This document shows positions 40,466 through 52,587 of a stretch of DNA of 64,000 nucleotides, in pieces. The DNA lies in the NCBI RefSeq assembly GCF_019649055.1, contig NW_026570243.1:248001-312000 (forward strand), read 5' to 3'. Made by a program: the position numbers and the translations under genes. This DNA is from Paramacrobiotus metropolitanus. Taxonomy: Eukaryota; Tardigrada; Eutardigrada; Parachela; Macrobiotidae. The notes under the pieces were generated by a model, which saw nothing but the letters and a program-made list of their open reading frames with translations, ran no database searches and was not told the DNA's origin. Position 1 is the stretch's first letter; every line of letters begins with the position of its first letter.

Positions 40466-42467
40466 CTAGTTTTTTGGACTTTTTCCGGTTAATTCTGCTT
40501 CTTGAGACCGGGCGTTGCGAGCGGGCAGACCCTTAGGGTGGTCTGGCACCGCTGCAATGTTGCTACCGGGGGTTCTCTCGAGTTGCTGCTGACCGTATGG
40601 CCGAGTTATTCGACAGCGTTTGTCCCTCGTGTGGTACTTGCAGCGATCCACCGGGACAACGTCTTCCTTTACGGAGCCGATGTTCCGGATCCATCGGTTG
40701 TTGGGTCCGCGATGGTCTAGTACGGCCCATACGCCCTCGTATGGACCGTACTGGCGGGATCGTTATTGAGGTACTCCATCAGGAGTCAGGACTAAGTCCC
40801 TTTTACGGCAGTCCGGGGTTGACTTTCTCTTGTTGTAAAGTTTGGCACTTTTCTGGAAGGCTTCGCCAGTGTTGGTTTTGGCGAATTATCCCTCTAGTTC
40901 TCCGGGGCATTTGGTCCGGTTATGAGGTCTTGTGGGATGGTCATCTCCCGGCCGTACAGCTTGTAGTATGGTGAAAATCCTGTTGTGGCATGGTTTGCCC
41001 GGTTGATCCCGGATACAACGTAAAGCTAGGTGCTTTGCTATCGGTGTATTCATTATCATCGCAGTATTTCCTTATCACGTCCCTTATTGTGTGCATGGAA
41101 CGTTCGACTTGACCTTGTCCTTCCGGCTGGTAAGCTATTCCGAACATATGCTGGGTTCCAAAGGTCTTAGAAAACTTGGCGAAGGTTTCAGCCGTAAAGT
41201 GGGATCCTTGGTCGGATTTAAGGTGCGTCGGCATGCCGTACGTCAACACGACATCATCCACAAAGAATTTCTTGAACTCTTTTGCGGAGTTCGTCTAGGT
41301 TGCCTGGGCAATGGTGAAATTTGTGAATTGGTCGGAGATGATCGCGATGTACTGGTGTGCTTTTGACTCAGTCCGAAACGAGGGTCCCTTGAAGTCAGCG
41401 TTTATCAGGTACCAAGTTTACCGGATGGCTTGGTTCGAGACTTGTTCTCCAAGGTACACCGGTGGCAGTTATCCACACAGTCGTGGACCTCGGGTAGCAC
41501 CCGATCCCAGTAGTACCGGAGCTTCGCTGCCTCTAGTGTTTTCACGCGACCAAAGTGTTTGCCGGTCTTATCGTTGTGAAGTGCCCGGATAATACCTTTT
41601 TGCATTAAGAGCGGGTTTGCGCGGCCGTTATTTCCACCGTCACGGCCTCTTCCGTAGCTTCCGTATTGGGAAGCTCCGCGCCCGTTACCACACTCCTGGT
41701 TTTGGAGCTGGTGGAATGCGAAACTCGAAGGGTTTTGCCCTCCGTAATCTCCAAAGTCAGTGATAGGCACCCTGTCCTTAATGGGGACACGTTCATAGCC
41801 GCCACAGACGGAACGCCTTCTAGTTCGGTCATAGAGGCTGCTTTAGTCATGCCGATGTCTCCAGCCTCTTCGCAGTAAATGCGCTTGATTTTTGTGATAC
41901 TTCCGTCCAGCTTCGACGGGTCACCGTCGACTAGCGGCAGTTCTCCTCGGTTCTTCCGGGCCATAATCCTCGCCATTCGTTCTTCAAGTCGATTTTTACC
42001 CTGTTGGCTTTCTTGTCGGTCTTGAGCAATGTCCGGGCAGGGTTGCGGGGGTTGCTGACGTTTAGCCTCCGGTTGTGCCTGTTGGGCTGCCGGGGTAGTT
42101 GCATTGCCTGGTGAGCCGGTTTTGCTGCCACGGCAGGCTGTCCGAGGTTGACTTGGTATGGGTTCGGGGAGGCTAGAGGTGCCGTTGGTTGCGGCTGTCC
42201 TTGTCCTGGCAAGGAGTTGTGGATTGCGTAAGGTAGCGGCTGCCAAACCCCTTTCTGGCCAAACAACATTACGGGTGGGGCTACTGCAGGGTTGAGGTTG
42301 TGCTTGGCTACCTGACCTATTGGGTCAGGGTTGGGTGGGCGATCCGGGTCTCGTTGCCCGTCTTCTTCGGGTGCCGCCGGGGCCCTAATTTGGCCCTCAA
42401 TCCGCAACAAAGCCCGACGTCTGTCGCAGTATGGATTCACCGAGTCAAGTAGCGCAACGCCCGTCAT
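40466..42467 (-). pseudogene. Ty3/gypsy-type retroelement remnant: integrase present, reverse transcriptase missing
   Basis: Read leftward, the remnant starts with ALLDSVNPYCDRRRALLRI, the spacer before a reverse transcriptase, and a Pro-rich segment (to about 41,930). A region resembling an acidic Pol fragment follows. The integrase comes next: a zinc-binding His-His-Cys-Cys domain (HNDKTGKHFGRV, then CVDNCHRCTL, about 41,600-41,420), the catalytic core with YGMPTHLKSDQGSHF and GQGQVERSMHTIR (about 41,240-41,080), and a broken C-terminal part to 40,466. Stops and shifts are frequent. The reverse-transcriptase catalytic motif and RNase H are absent, so an internal deletion is likely. Confidence 0.75.
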
Positions 42468-43343
42468 GGGGTTTGGCTACGGCCAGGGTTTCCTTCCGGG
42501 GACGTTGTCGACTGGGTCAAGTCCGGTTAAGGGTGTCCGGATGAATGGGCTGAATACCGAGCTCTATTGTGAGCTATCCGGGAACTAAATCGAATTGAGT
42601 TCGATCCGACGGGCCTAGTGCCATTTGCGGGTATTTGCGGGCATTTGCGGGCATTTCTCCGGAGGCTATGGCAGGTGTCGGTAAGGGTTGGTTTAGCACT
42701 TTTGGTCTGGCAATTGAAGTGTTCCGTTCCGGTTCCGGGGCTGTCGAGGCCGTTGGTGCCGTTGGCGGGTTCCCTTACCTGGGCCCGTAGGTGCCCACCA
42801 TGTGACGGGCCTATCCCGTGGGAGCCTATCAGTGCCAACCATGTTCCAGGCTGTGCATTTCACAGCCGGAAACGGAATTTTCCAGGACCGAAATTTTCCA
42901 GGAACGGAATTTTCTAGGAACGATGCACAGTTTCCAGTCCGCGATTCCACCATGCTGCGCAAAATGAAGGTTTCGGACAATACCGTATAGGGGACAAAGG
43001 GCGTTTCGGTTCTCTGACCTGTTACCTCGTTACAGTGCGTCAAAATAGGTTGAGAGCTATTCAGCCCTCTATCGCCCTCTATTGTTATATTGCGGCAAAA
43101 TAGCTATAGCCTTTAACGATCCAATCCAAAGCAACAAAGACATGATTACCGGAAATTGTGAAGAAATAATTCAAAAGTAGTTGTAATACGTGTAACGCGG
43201 CCTGTTACTCTGTACTTTAATATTACTCTGCTGTTACTCTTTATCTGTGCCCTGAGCCTTGAGCTTAGTATTAAGTACTGTAATGCATTGTAATGCATTG
43301 TAGCAACAACATGTCCAGTTTACATTAAGGTTGCTACGACAGT
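42468..43343. other. Flank of the Ty3-like remnant; short repeats, no gene
   Basis: GGGCATTTGCGG recurs at 42,625-42,655, and GGAATTTTC-AGGA(C/A)CG recurs three times near 42,870-42,920. At 43,047-43,115 lies an inverted copy (GCTATTCAG...TTGCGGCAAAATAGCTATAGCC) of the left edge of the 45,979-52,587 element. Nothing else recognised. Confidence 0.45.
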
Positions 43344-44903
43344 TGTAACCGACCATAACGTCCGGACGACCAAGACGTCTGGCGTATGTTTTGGTCGCTA
43401 AACCGACCGACCGACCGGGGGCAAAAAAACGTCCGCCGAAAATTTTGCTTACAGAAAATTTTATGCGTTCTCAGCCCAGACACTTTGGTCGGAGCACTAT
43501 TTCAGCACGGACAATTTGGTCGGAGGACTATTTCAGCCCGGACACTTTGGCCGGAGCACAATTTAAACTCGGACACTTTCTGTTTTTTTTTCTTTACCCG
43601 AGTAAGCTCGTTGTGCTCTGTACAAAGTACTTGAAATTTTTCAAAAAACTTTTATCTGGTGTAGTGGAGTGGCTTAAGCCTGTCGTCACTGTTTTTATAC
43701 CGATGCAATTGCAAGAAAACGGGCTATGTTTTTTGAAAAATTTTAACGGCACACATCGAGCTTACTCGGGTGGAAAAAAAAACCAGAAGGAAATTGGTTT
43801 GTGGAATTGGTTATTTCGGGTGATCCACTTGAAAGCCCGTCTTTCATTAACTTAAAATACTGTTCCACTTGAACGGCCATACGTGTAGCATAAGCATGCG
43901 TTTCTGCAAAAGCAAGACGGGATACAAGCACCTTCAGTCAAGGCTCAATTTTCAAACAGCGTTGTTTACGGTCCCGCTGTCATTAACTTAAAATACTGTT
44001 CCACTTGAACGGCCATACGTGTAGCATAAGCATGCGTTTCTGCAAAAGCAAGACGGGATACAAGCACCTTCAGTCAAGGCTCAATTTTCAAACAGCGTTG
44101 TTTACGGTCCCGCTGTCAAGCTGTCAGAAGTTTACGATTGGAAGCTGAGAGGCTTAGTATTTGCTTATATTGTTTTGTTTTTATTTGTTGACTCGGTTTC
44201 TGATTTTCGCTTTTGCTTATATCACATCAATTTTAATAAAATATATAATAACCTTTTGAAAATTTTATTTTGTGAAGGTTGTCATGTTCGATGCCATTTG
44301 TCGATGATCTTGTGTAATGTGTTGGACAGCTTCATTTGTTAGTTGTGCACAGTTCCCGTCTGGCTACGGTTTTACACGCGTTCGTCACAGTCACTAGTCT
44401 TGAAACGTGAAAATATATTCTCATTTGAAGGCAGTTTACCATTTTTTGACTACCAAACGGCATCCCAAAAAAAATAAGTGAAAGCCAGAAAAGCACAACT
44501 CGTCGGCATAAGGATAGGTTCACCATCATTGGGGACATGTTGATTACACTGCCACACAGCGGAAGGGACTCAATTTTTGCGGCTGTCTTGTCGTTCTGTG
44601 CTCCTAACAAATTGTCCGGGCAGAAATAGTGCTCCGACCAAAGTGTTTTGGTCCAAAATACTGCTCCGACCAAAATGCCCGGGTCAGAAATAGTGCTCTG
44701 ACCAAATTTCCTAGCTTTAAAAATCCTCTGACCAAAGTGTCAGGGCTGAAATAGTCCTGCGATCAAAGTGTTCCGGTCAAAAATATTGTTCCGACCAAAG
44801 TGTCCGGGCTGAGAACCCATAAAATTTTGGGTGGGCAAAATTTATGGCGGACGTTTTTTTGGTCCCCGGACGTCTTGGTCGTCGGACGTTTTGGTCGGTT
44901 ACA
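43344..44903. mobile_element. 1.56-kb non-autonomous inverted-repeat element (TGTAACCGACC ends)
   Basis: The ends are TGTAACCGACCATAACGTCC and its near complement, about 230-300 bases of imperfect inverted repeat. Each arm holds several copies of CGGACACTTTGGTCGGAGCA with CTATTTCAGC between them. The flanks GACAGT and GACGGT could be a 6-bp duplication with one change. The core (43,600-44,580) has no transposase. It contains the 136-bp tandem duplication listed separately. Confidence 0.7.
43845..44116 (+). repeat. Perfect 136-bp tandem duplication
   Basis: The block beginning CATTAACTTAAAATACTG at 43,845 and ending GTCCCGCTGT at 43,980 is repeated at 43,981-44,116 with no difference that I can see. 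This points to a very recent duplication or an assembly duplication. Confidence 0.9.
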
Positions 44904-44994
44904 GACGGTCATAGTACGACCAATGCAAGGACAATTCGCGAGACTTCGCAATACATCACGCTGATTGACCACAACGTCTGGATGAAGATGCGTA

Positions 44995-45170
44995 ATCGGT
45001 AATACGGCCGAATAGCACAAGGCTATTCGGCCGCCCATACTGGGGCAAAATAGCTGAAGACTATTTGAGCGCAGTGTGGGGCAAAATAGCAAAAGGCTAT
45101 TTTGCCCCCCATACTGGGGCAAAATAGCCAAAAGCCACAAAGACTGGGGTAAAATAGCCACTTCGATATT
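44995..45170 (+). repeat. Palindromic GGCAAAATAGC repeat cluster
   Basis: The block contains CCCATACTGGGGCAAAATAGC twice and GGCTATT(T/C)-GCC-type palindromes. It is related to the repeats at 45,979-46,158 and 52,451-52,587. Confidence 0.7.
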
Positions 45171-45978
45171 GGCTATTTATTATTATACTTCCGGACCATT
45201 CCGGTGTTGTATGAAACTGTAACTCGATTCACGATGGCACCAGAAACAAAGTATATGCTGCAGTGAAGTTTGAATTTATTTTCGGGCACGTAAATTATTA
45301 GATCTAGCGAATACTAATTTATCGAATTGTTTTTTTTGTCCAGCAGTAGCATCACTTATTGTCTAACTTGGGGAGAATAAACCATACGTGTTTGATCTTC
45401 AAGATTATTTGATATTTTAGGTGTTTTTCAAATATTGCTTCTTTCGTGTAAATAGTAAATACGTTATTGCCCTCGGTAAGCGGGACTTACCCTGTCATTT
45501 TCTTTCTGACCTCTTGTTTCCTAATTAACAGGATTACAGTGCCTACGTGCTTGTCACTTGTTGTCCATTCCTCGATATGTATTCTTAGTCCTGTTTAATC
45601 AGGAAATCCACTTTATTACGGCTGATGCATACCTGCATGATTGTGGCTACGGTTATTTTGGTGGCAGCAGGCTAGGTATATTTCACTTGGTATACACAGC
45701 TCTTCCATTGCTCTCCGATCACAATAATTACGATTTCCGAATACATGTACATTGTTTCGCCTGTATATATATATGCAAAAACTACTGACAATGGTAAAGT
45801 ACGAGTAAACGCATGCACATATAAATAGTATAAAAGTATTGCATATGAGTACCTACCGTACTCATATGCAATATATAGATATCTTATATCTATATATGCA
45901 GTTAACAATCAGGTTCTGCCTTTTATTGTTGTTAGCTGGATTTAACCGGGGATGACTGGGTGGACAATGTTATGGCTA
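45171..45978. other. Intergenic, nothing recognised
   Basis: AT-rich sequence with a short palindrome near 45,843-45,900 (ATATGAGTAC... and TATAGATATCTTATATCTATA). No gene with family resemblance. Confidence 0.45.
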
Positions 45979-46504
45979 TGGCTATTTTGCCGCAGTATAA
46001 CAATAGGGGTCTGAATAGCCCTCAGGCTATTTTGCCGCACACTGCGCCGGAATAGCCAGTTGGCTATTTTGCCGCACTATGGTGGGCGAAATAGCTTGTT
46101 GGCTATTTTACCGCGCACTGCGCTAAAACAGTTCGTTAGCTATTTTGCCGCGCTATGGACGGGAGGAGGATAATTATAATAAGGGATAAGCGTACAAGCC
46201 TATGGGAGGTGCACCTTTCTCTCCGGGTCACCGCGAGCACCAACCACGAAAAAGCTTTTGCTGACCCATACCACATACCTTAAAGACCACTCAACACTCA
46301 GTCAACAGTATATAAAAATGTCCATGAAAAAATGTCACTTGGGGAAATTTCTAGAAGGTCAGTTATAAGCCTTCTGGAAATGACCACTGCCCCATCCTTG
46401 TTTTAACCGGTTGGCTGCTTATTATTCCATCCAACATTTCAAATTTTTGCATATTCAGATCCACAATGAAATGCTACACCAGAAAAGCGCAAAATAAAAA
46501 GTAA

Positions 46505-47405
46505 AAACGAGTACAGAAATGTTTTTAAATTTAATTGGCGCAACTGTTCGAACTTGGCGCGGCACCACTGTAGTTGGATCGCACTTAACAAAACGGACGG
46601 AACACCCTCCGGGCACGCATGGACAGCAGGCTGAAGAAGGGCAAGCATCACACACGCCCGCTCGGCAACCCGGCGTCCCCGTGGACACTGTGGACCAAGC
46701 CGAGCCGCACAATCCGGAGAACGAATAGCGGAAACAGCTGTGGGTGGATCGTAACCCGGCACGGCAGCCAGATTACCCAGCCCGGATGGAGCGGACTAGC
46801 TTACACCAACGGTCACTCGGCAGAGTTCAACCGAGAGCTGAGTCGACCGCTTGACCAGCGATTCGACCATACCGTCGCCGGTCGACATTGTTCGAGCCGG
46901 AATTGTTCCAGTGTCTCTAATAGACGACAGCCGGGAATCGACACCGAAGACGGACAGAATTCGACCCGAACGAACCGGTATTTCGGACGCCGAAAGGACA
47001 ACAGTTCCAGAAACTTAGCGGGCCGCCGGACCAGGTCACCGATGGCACGATAAACGGACAATCAGCTCATGTGGAAGCCCAGTTAGCAGCCGCCCGGAAC
47101 AAAATCGACCGGAAAAAGGCAACCTTGGCGGAAAAGGATGCGACTATCACTACCTTGAAAGCGGAGAACGCGGACATGGCAGAAGTCACCGACTGACTCC
47201 AAAAACGGGTGGGTACTTTCGCGATCGAGAGCGTTTATCTAAGACAGAAGTGCAGCAAAAGAACCGAAGCGTTAGCGATGCTACAATCGACAGCTTCGGA
47301 CGGCAAAAAAAAAATTAACGCGTACAAGGAAAAGCTCAAAAAAACTCTGAGTTCATCGCGTGAACCGTCCAAGCACCGAAGGAGCAGACGGATATATTTT
47401 TGAAA
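46505..47405 (+). pseudogene. Decayed gag-like coding remnant with a coiled coil
   Basis: Several frames must be combined to read the segment. Around 46,950-47,200 it gives FDPNEPVFRTPKGQQFQKL followed by a heptad-like helix (AAARNKIDRKKATLAEKDAT, ITTLKAENADMAEV). This is typical of the structural proteins of some retroelements, but no diagnostic domain is visible. Stops and shifts are frequent. From 47,405 to 50,150 further short frames exist with no recognisable product. Codon and base composition resemble the GC-rich left element at 0-10 kb. Confidence 0.35.
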
Positions 47406-50317
47406 TACGTCAACCTGGAACAGGAACTGGGAACAACGATACACCTGACGGAACAGCTTGAGGAACGCTTAGCCGGCTTGGAGACGAATCGGACGACAGC
47501 CCGGCGCCGCGGTTCCTTGGTTCGGTGGGATTGAACGACACAGCATCCCGGACTACCGATGCGGCTAGGCGGACGAACCTGCCGAAGCCGGACGGACAGT
47601 CAAAACAGACTGGAACACATAGGAGGCTTCAAGATCGAACGCCGCAGCCGCACGAACATATCCTGAGCGATGGATCTAACCGGCGGAAGGAACAACCTGA
47701 CACGAGGAACCTGATCGATGAGGTGGACGATTGTGGCACATCCTACAGGATGAGCTTTCGATATCAGCCCGTCACGGCGCATCCCGGATTTTCCGGAGAT
47801 TCACTGTCAAACCCAGTCGGTCGCTTCAATACCGCGATTTTTCTTGCGTCCATTATTCCGGCGCCGTATTTTTAGCGTCTCGCCAAAGCCGGACCAGTTA
47901 AGGTCAGCGGCAAGGATTATCCTTTATGCCGGTCGTCGCAGTTGTGGCCGCCGTGGTTTGGCTGTCGTTTCCGACGGGGTTTGCTGACGTCAGTCTTGGG
48001 TTCGAAGTCGTGTTAGCGCCAGCGTGGGCTGCCGCACCGTCCGTTCTGGTCGGCAGGGTTCATCCTCCGGTAGTCGTGTGACCACGGCTGGCCGTTGTGC
48101 TCCTACAACTGGCGAATGTGCCGGGCGAGGCTGCGCCCCGACTTAGATGGGTTGCTGTCCATGCTGCACTAAGCCCATGTGCAATACGGCCTGCTGATAC
48201 ATCCGGCTTACCGGCTGTCCATATTTCATCCCCCAGTATTGCATCATGCCGGAAAGCTGTCCCGGCGAGAATTGCCGGGACGCAAAGCGCCCTGGTCGAC
48301 GAGATAACCATGTCGATGCCGACCGAGACCAACGACACGACCGGAAAGAGAAACCAAGGGGATGGGGCGATGTTGATCAGAGTCGACGCAGCATTAGCAA
48401 ATCGAATTACCTCGGGCGTTCGCTGATATCGGCCACCCGGATGACGGACCTTACGTCAAGTTTGACGGCTTTATGCGAAAACAGGACGGATGGGTATACC
48501 AGCTTTGCCACCTCACAAAAGACACGGATTAGTCAGTAGCGCAATAATCGCTGAATTCATGGTCGCACGTGAGCTGGGCTCCAGCCGGACATGTGGTGGA
48601 CTAGTACTAGGTACCGGCGGCACAAGAACCGAAGGATGGTTGGCCGTTCGAATTGCTGAATTTAAATTGAACTCTGAGTTGCTAAGTTTACGGCTCGATT
48701 TGGCGACCGGATGGACGGTGTTTGTGCTGGCCTGTGCAGGCGACATGAGGGTTCAGTCGCCCGGACACGCATTTTCCGTAAACTTGACACCATTCGGCCC
48801 TGCGTTTGCATCCCCGACACAATATGGACAGCCACAACTGAGCCCGCCGCGGACAGGGAGGCATGATAGAGACACTGGAGGAAACGGCGGGAACTGCGGC
48901 TGAAGGCCGGATATGGGAGGAAATTCAACCACCAGCGAGGTGGGGCCGCGGCAGTTTTGGCGGTGGTTAGCTCGGCCAGAACTTAACCCACCAAGGGGAA
49001 TGGAATAAAGCCGGCCAGAACTTCGAAAATTCAGTGGGCACGAATCGGCCTGGCCCGGCACGACGCTGGGGGACGGAGATAACGCTGGGGGACGGAACGG
49101 GTACAATGAGCATGGAACGAAACATGAAAGGCGAACGCAAACTTGAGCGATCACCTGCTGCTGCTAGATGCCGGGAACCATGCTACGGCAATGTGTGGAT
49201 TCGCGGCCGGCGACTGGAACCAGAACCCGTGCCAACGCTGGCACCAGGACTGGCACCGTCGCTAGAACGCCGGATTACCCGTCAAGGCGGCGAATCCTAA
49301 CCGTCCCGGCTAGGCGCTTCCACCTGGAACATAGGATATCGGGTGGCCAGACAACTGGCAACGGGGTTCTTAATTTCCAGGGCAGTCGGAGGCAGAGTGC
49401 GCCATGAACGGAAGCCGCCCTGGGCGGCAACTGGAATAGCCGTGGTGGTTGCTTTGGGGATCCTGGCAAGACAATCAGAGAATGCCGCAAATGCGCTAGC
49501 TACTGCCGTCTTTGGCTCAGTATCCGCCGCGATTAGTGCAGCCGGGACGCACGGGTGCCCTTGTTTATTAACAGCAGCAGCAGCCGATACTGCAGCCTGG
49601 AAAATCAAGCGCTCCCGTATACTGGGCAAGTTTACCAGCCTGCCGGGATGGAGAAACTGACCTCGCGGTAAACTGCCGACCCGAATTGCCGTGGTGACGA
49701 GTGACTTAATTCCATCGGAACCAACCGCCGGTACGTTTGGTGTACGGCGCAAGCCGTAATGGGCCCAACTCGCCTCGAACGACCAGCATCGACTGCTGCA
49801 AAGGTCGCATTGGATAGCACGGGTGAGCAGCATACTTATCCGACCGAACTGAGATTCCCGACCGTTTTAATTTGGACGCTGCAGACCAGTTGTTGGTTTG
49901 TGTCCGAGCTTGCAAAGCGGCGGAGGAGGATCAATGGCGAGACCCGCGATCGATATTGACGATGACCATGTGACCGATAGAAGAAACTCGCATTAATCGA
50001 ATAGCGGCAACGCCAGCCGGATCGGCAGGTTCAATGGATCACCGCTAGCGTGTGACGATCCCGGCCAATGTGTCGTTGTTACTGTTGAACACGCTTATGC
50101 GTTCGGTGTCTATATCAGCCCGATCGAGCAGCGTCGACCGGTTAGAGTGCCCGCTTGGACACACGAAATTGTGATCGGAACGACACCGACAGTGGCGACG
50201 CTGGATACTGGAGCCTTGACCTCGCTCAGCCCAAAGAAAAGAAGTTTGGTGAGAAGAACAACTTAAAAATGGAACCGCTCGGATACTGCAGGAAGATCGT
50301 CGGCGTGTCGTGCTTCG
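47406..50317. other. GC-rich interior of the 6.6-kb element, no recognisable gene
   Basis: Many short overlapping frames are present on both strands because CGG/CCG-rich sequence has few stop codons. None shows a motif or domain I can name. Probably decayed transposon coding sequence. Confidence 0.4.
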
Positions 50318-50752
50318 GCTGTGCCGTTCCCGGCTGTGCCGTTCCCGGCTGTGCCGTTCCCGGCTGTGCCGTTCCCGGCTGTGCCGTTCCCGGCTGTGCC
50401 GTTCCCGGCTGTGCCGTTCCCGGCTGTGCCGTTCCCGGCTGTGCCGTTCCCGGCTGTGCCGTTCCCGGCTGTGCCGTTCCCGGCTGTGCCGTTCCCGGCT
50501 GTGCCGTTCCCGGCTGTGCCGTTCCCGGCTGTGCCGTTCCCGGCTGTGCCGTTCCCGGCTGTGCCGTTCCCGGCTGTGCCGTTCCCGGCTGTGCCGTTCC
50601 CGGCTGTGCCGTTCCCGGCTGTGCCGTTCCCGGCTGTGCCGTTCCCGGCTGTGCCGTTCCCGGCTGTGCCGTTCCCGGCTGTGCCGTTCCCGGCTGTGCC
50701 GTTCCCGGCTGTGCCGTTCCCGGCTGTGCCGTTCCCGGCTGTGCCGTTCCCG
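50318..50752 (+). repeat. 15-bp minisatellite, 29 perfect copies
   Basis: GCTGTGCCGTTCCCG repeats without a single change over 435 bases. The unit length is a multiple of three and none of its six frames has a stop, so it produces long open frames in all frames (CAVPG, VPFPA, GTAQP, GNGTA and so on). These are not evidence of a protein. Perfect homogeneity suggests recent expansion or an assembly effect. Confidence 0.97.
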
Positions 50753-50879
50753 AATTCATTATCGGTGTATCTAAAAACCTGGACAGCACCCCCCACCAAA
50801 ACCCTGTCAAAATCGCGGTTTTCCCGACAAGAACCACGAGATTACCGGTTAAACAGGGTAATCTCGATAACTAGATTAT

Positions 50880-52410
50880 CAGGGAAGAGTGACTCAACAG
50901 CGATCAAAACAACCCGGTTTGGAACCTCACAGTCGGCGCGAAGCCGAAATCGACGGCATAGGCCGCCGACGGCAAAAAATCCGCAAACATTCCGGATTTT
51001 CGAGCCGTCGGGACCCCGGAGCGGGAGGACACCATCGCCAGTAGATTAGTTTGACACCACTATGCCACCCAGTCAAATAACAGCGCGTCCTCTTGGTTTC
51101 CCAGGACTTCGAAGCCTGCGTCGGAGACCCAGACATCATACGGACTCCGAGCTTACCACTAGCTTACTGAGGGTACCACAGGCGAACCGTGATGTGACCG
51201 ATGTCAATAAGAGACAAAGCTAACAGCAAACCGGTAAACAGACATGACGACAGCCTACTAAGAACTAAGACGAACCTCATCGAATTTTTGTTATGTCAAT
51301 TTAACGCATCCCCAGATGGGGACGTAGTGAACTTAATTCGCCGCAGATCGCATCCAACCACAACCTACTACCTAACCCAAACGACCCCGGCACATACGAA
51401 TTTTATACCTGTCACCCTACGAAACGTCACCGCAGTTTCCGCCGAACGAGATAATTGAACAAAACTGCCTAGTTCTCACAGTGACCACAAATCCGGCTTA
51501 GAGGTATACAGGTAGATGTATTACCTGGACATTCCTTGACTGATGGTCGAACGAGAATTATTTTTCCGGACCGGGATTACTCCGGAAGAGATACCTCCTT
51601 ATTTGTCCCGGCAGAACGACAGTTTTCATCTTCCATCACCAAGGAGGATGTTCATAACAGAGAAACGATATAGTCGACTCGTAAGGATCGGATTAGACTA
51701 ACCATACGTAGCATACTAGCTGTTAACGGGACCTTGACCCAATATGCTTCGGTCACACTGACCGTTATAGAAACGGTATTCGTACGGTACGAGCGAAGAA
51801 CCCCGGAAGGTAGAGCTTGGACCTGACACAAGCCAAAAAGCCCCGGAAGAATCGACCTAGACTTGGATCAACCGAGAATACCCCATATAGGTCCAGGAAG
51901 CCAGTGATTTTAAGTAATCACGATTTCTTACCGGACTGGATATGTAGCCTGAGATGCCGGCTGTTATTGGGATCCTCACGCGGAGTAACCTGGTGGTCGG
52001 AGGTGAACCTACGGGCTTTGCTCGGATGAAGCCTTAAAATACAGCGCTGCAACAATCAGGCTCGGTGCAGATCGCTCCAGATGGGCAGTTTCGTGCTGCC
52101 TGTTTGCTTCAGTTTATTGATTTCACAGTAAAGCTGTTTGCAATCGCTAACGTCTATGTTGTGTTGCTGATTACAGTACTGAAAACTGGTCTAAAACCTT
52201 CGATGCATGCTTGCTTTGAAAATAAATGTTAATTCGACTAACAGTGACACATTTTGAGTTGGAGTGTCTACTGAGTAGTTGCTCTGTAACGCTCTGTAAG
52301 ACGCTCTGTAACATTCTGTTTTAAGTAAGTAACGCTGTTTTGCAGAACATCCGGCACTTTACCGTATAGAGCGAATTGAAAGTGCGCGGCAACTAATGAG
52401 ACAGGCTGCA
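50880..52410. other. Interior of the 6.6-kb element right of the minisatellite, no recognisable gene
   Basis: Moderate-GC sequence with short frames only, and (AC)GCTCTGTAA repeated three times near 52,286-52,312. No domain recognised. Confidence 0.4.
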
Positions 52411-52587
52411 ATAATGGTGTGGCAAAATAGCCAACTGACTATTTTGCCAACCATAGTGCGGCAAAATAGCTGAGCAGCTATTTTAACGCAGTGTGCGGTA
52501 AAATAGCCAACAAACTATTTCGCCCACCCTAGTGCGGCAAAATAGCCGAACGGCTATTTAGCCGCAAACACTGCGGCAAAATAGCCA

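Larger units (their letters stand above)
45979..52587. mobile_element. 6.6-kb block bounded by inverted GGCTATTTTGCCGCA repeat clusters
   Basis: The left cluster (45,979-46,158) and right cluster (52,451-52,587) are inverted relative to each other. They share the order of sub-elements TGGCTATTTTGCCGCAGT, then CCGCACTA-GGTGGGCGAAATAG, then TTGTTGGCTATTTTACCGC, so they are terminal inverted repeats and not random copies. The interior is GC-rich and full of broken frames: a coiled-coil coding remnant near 46.9-47.3 kb and a minisatellite at 50.3 kb. No transposase is recognised. It may be a decayed composite element. Confidence 0.55.

Noticed and set aside
50155-51049. Five long overlapping ORFs (up to 242 codons) of pentapeptide repeats
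   Set aside because: They are produced by the 15-bp minisatellite, which has no stop in any frame. No upstream coding context or domain supports a protein.
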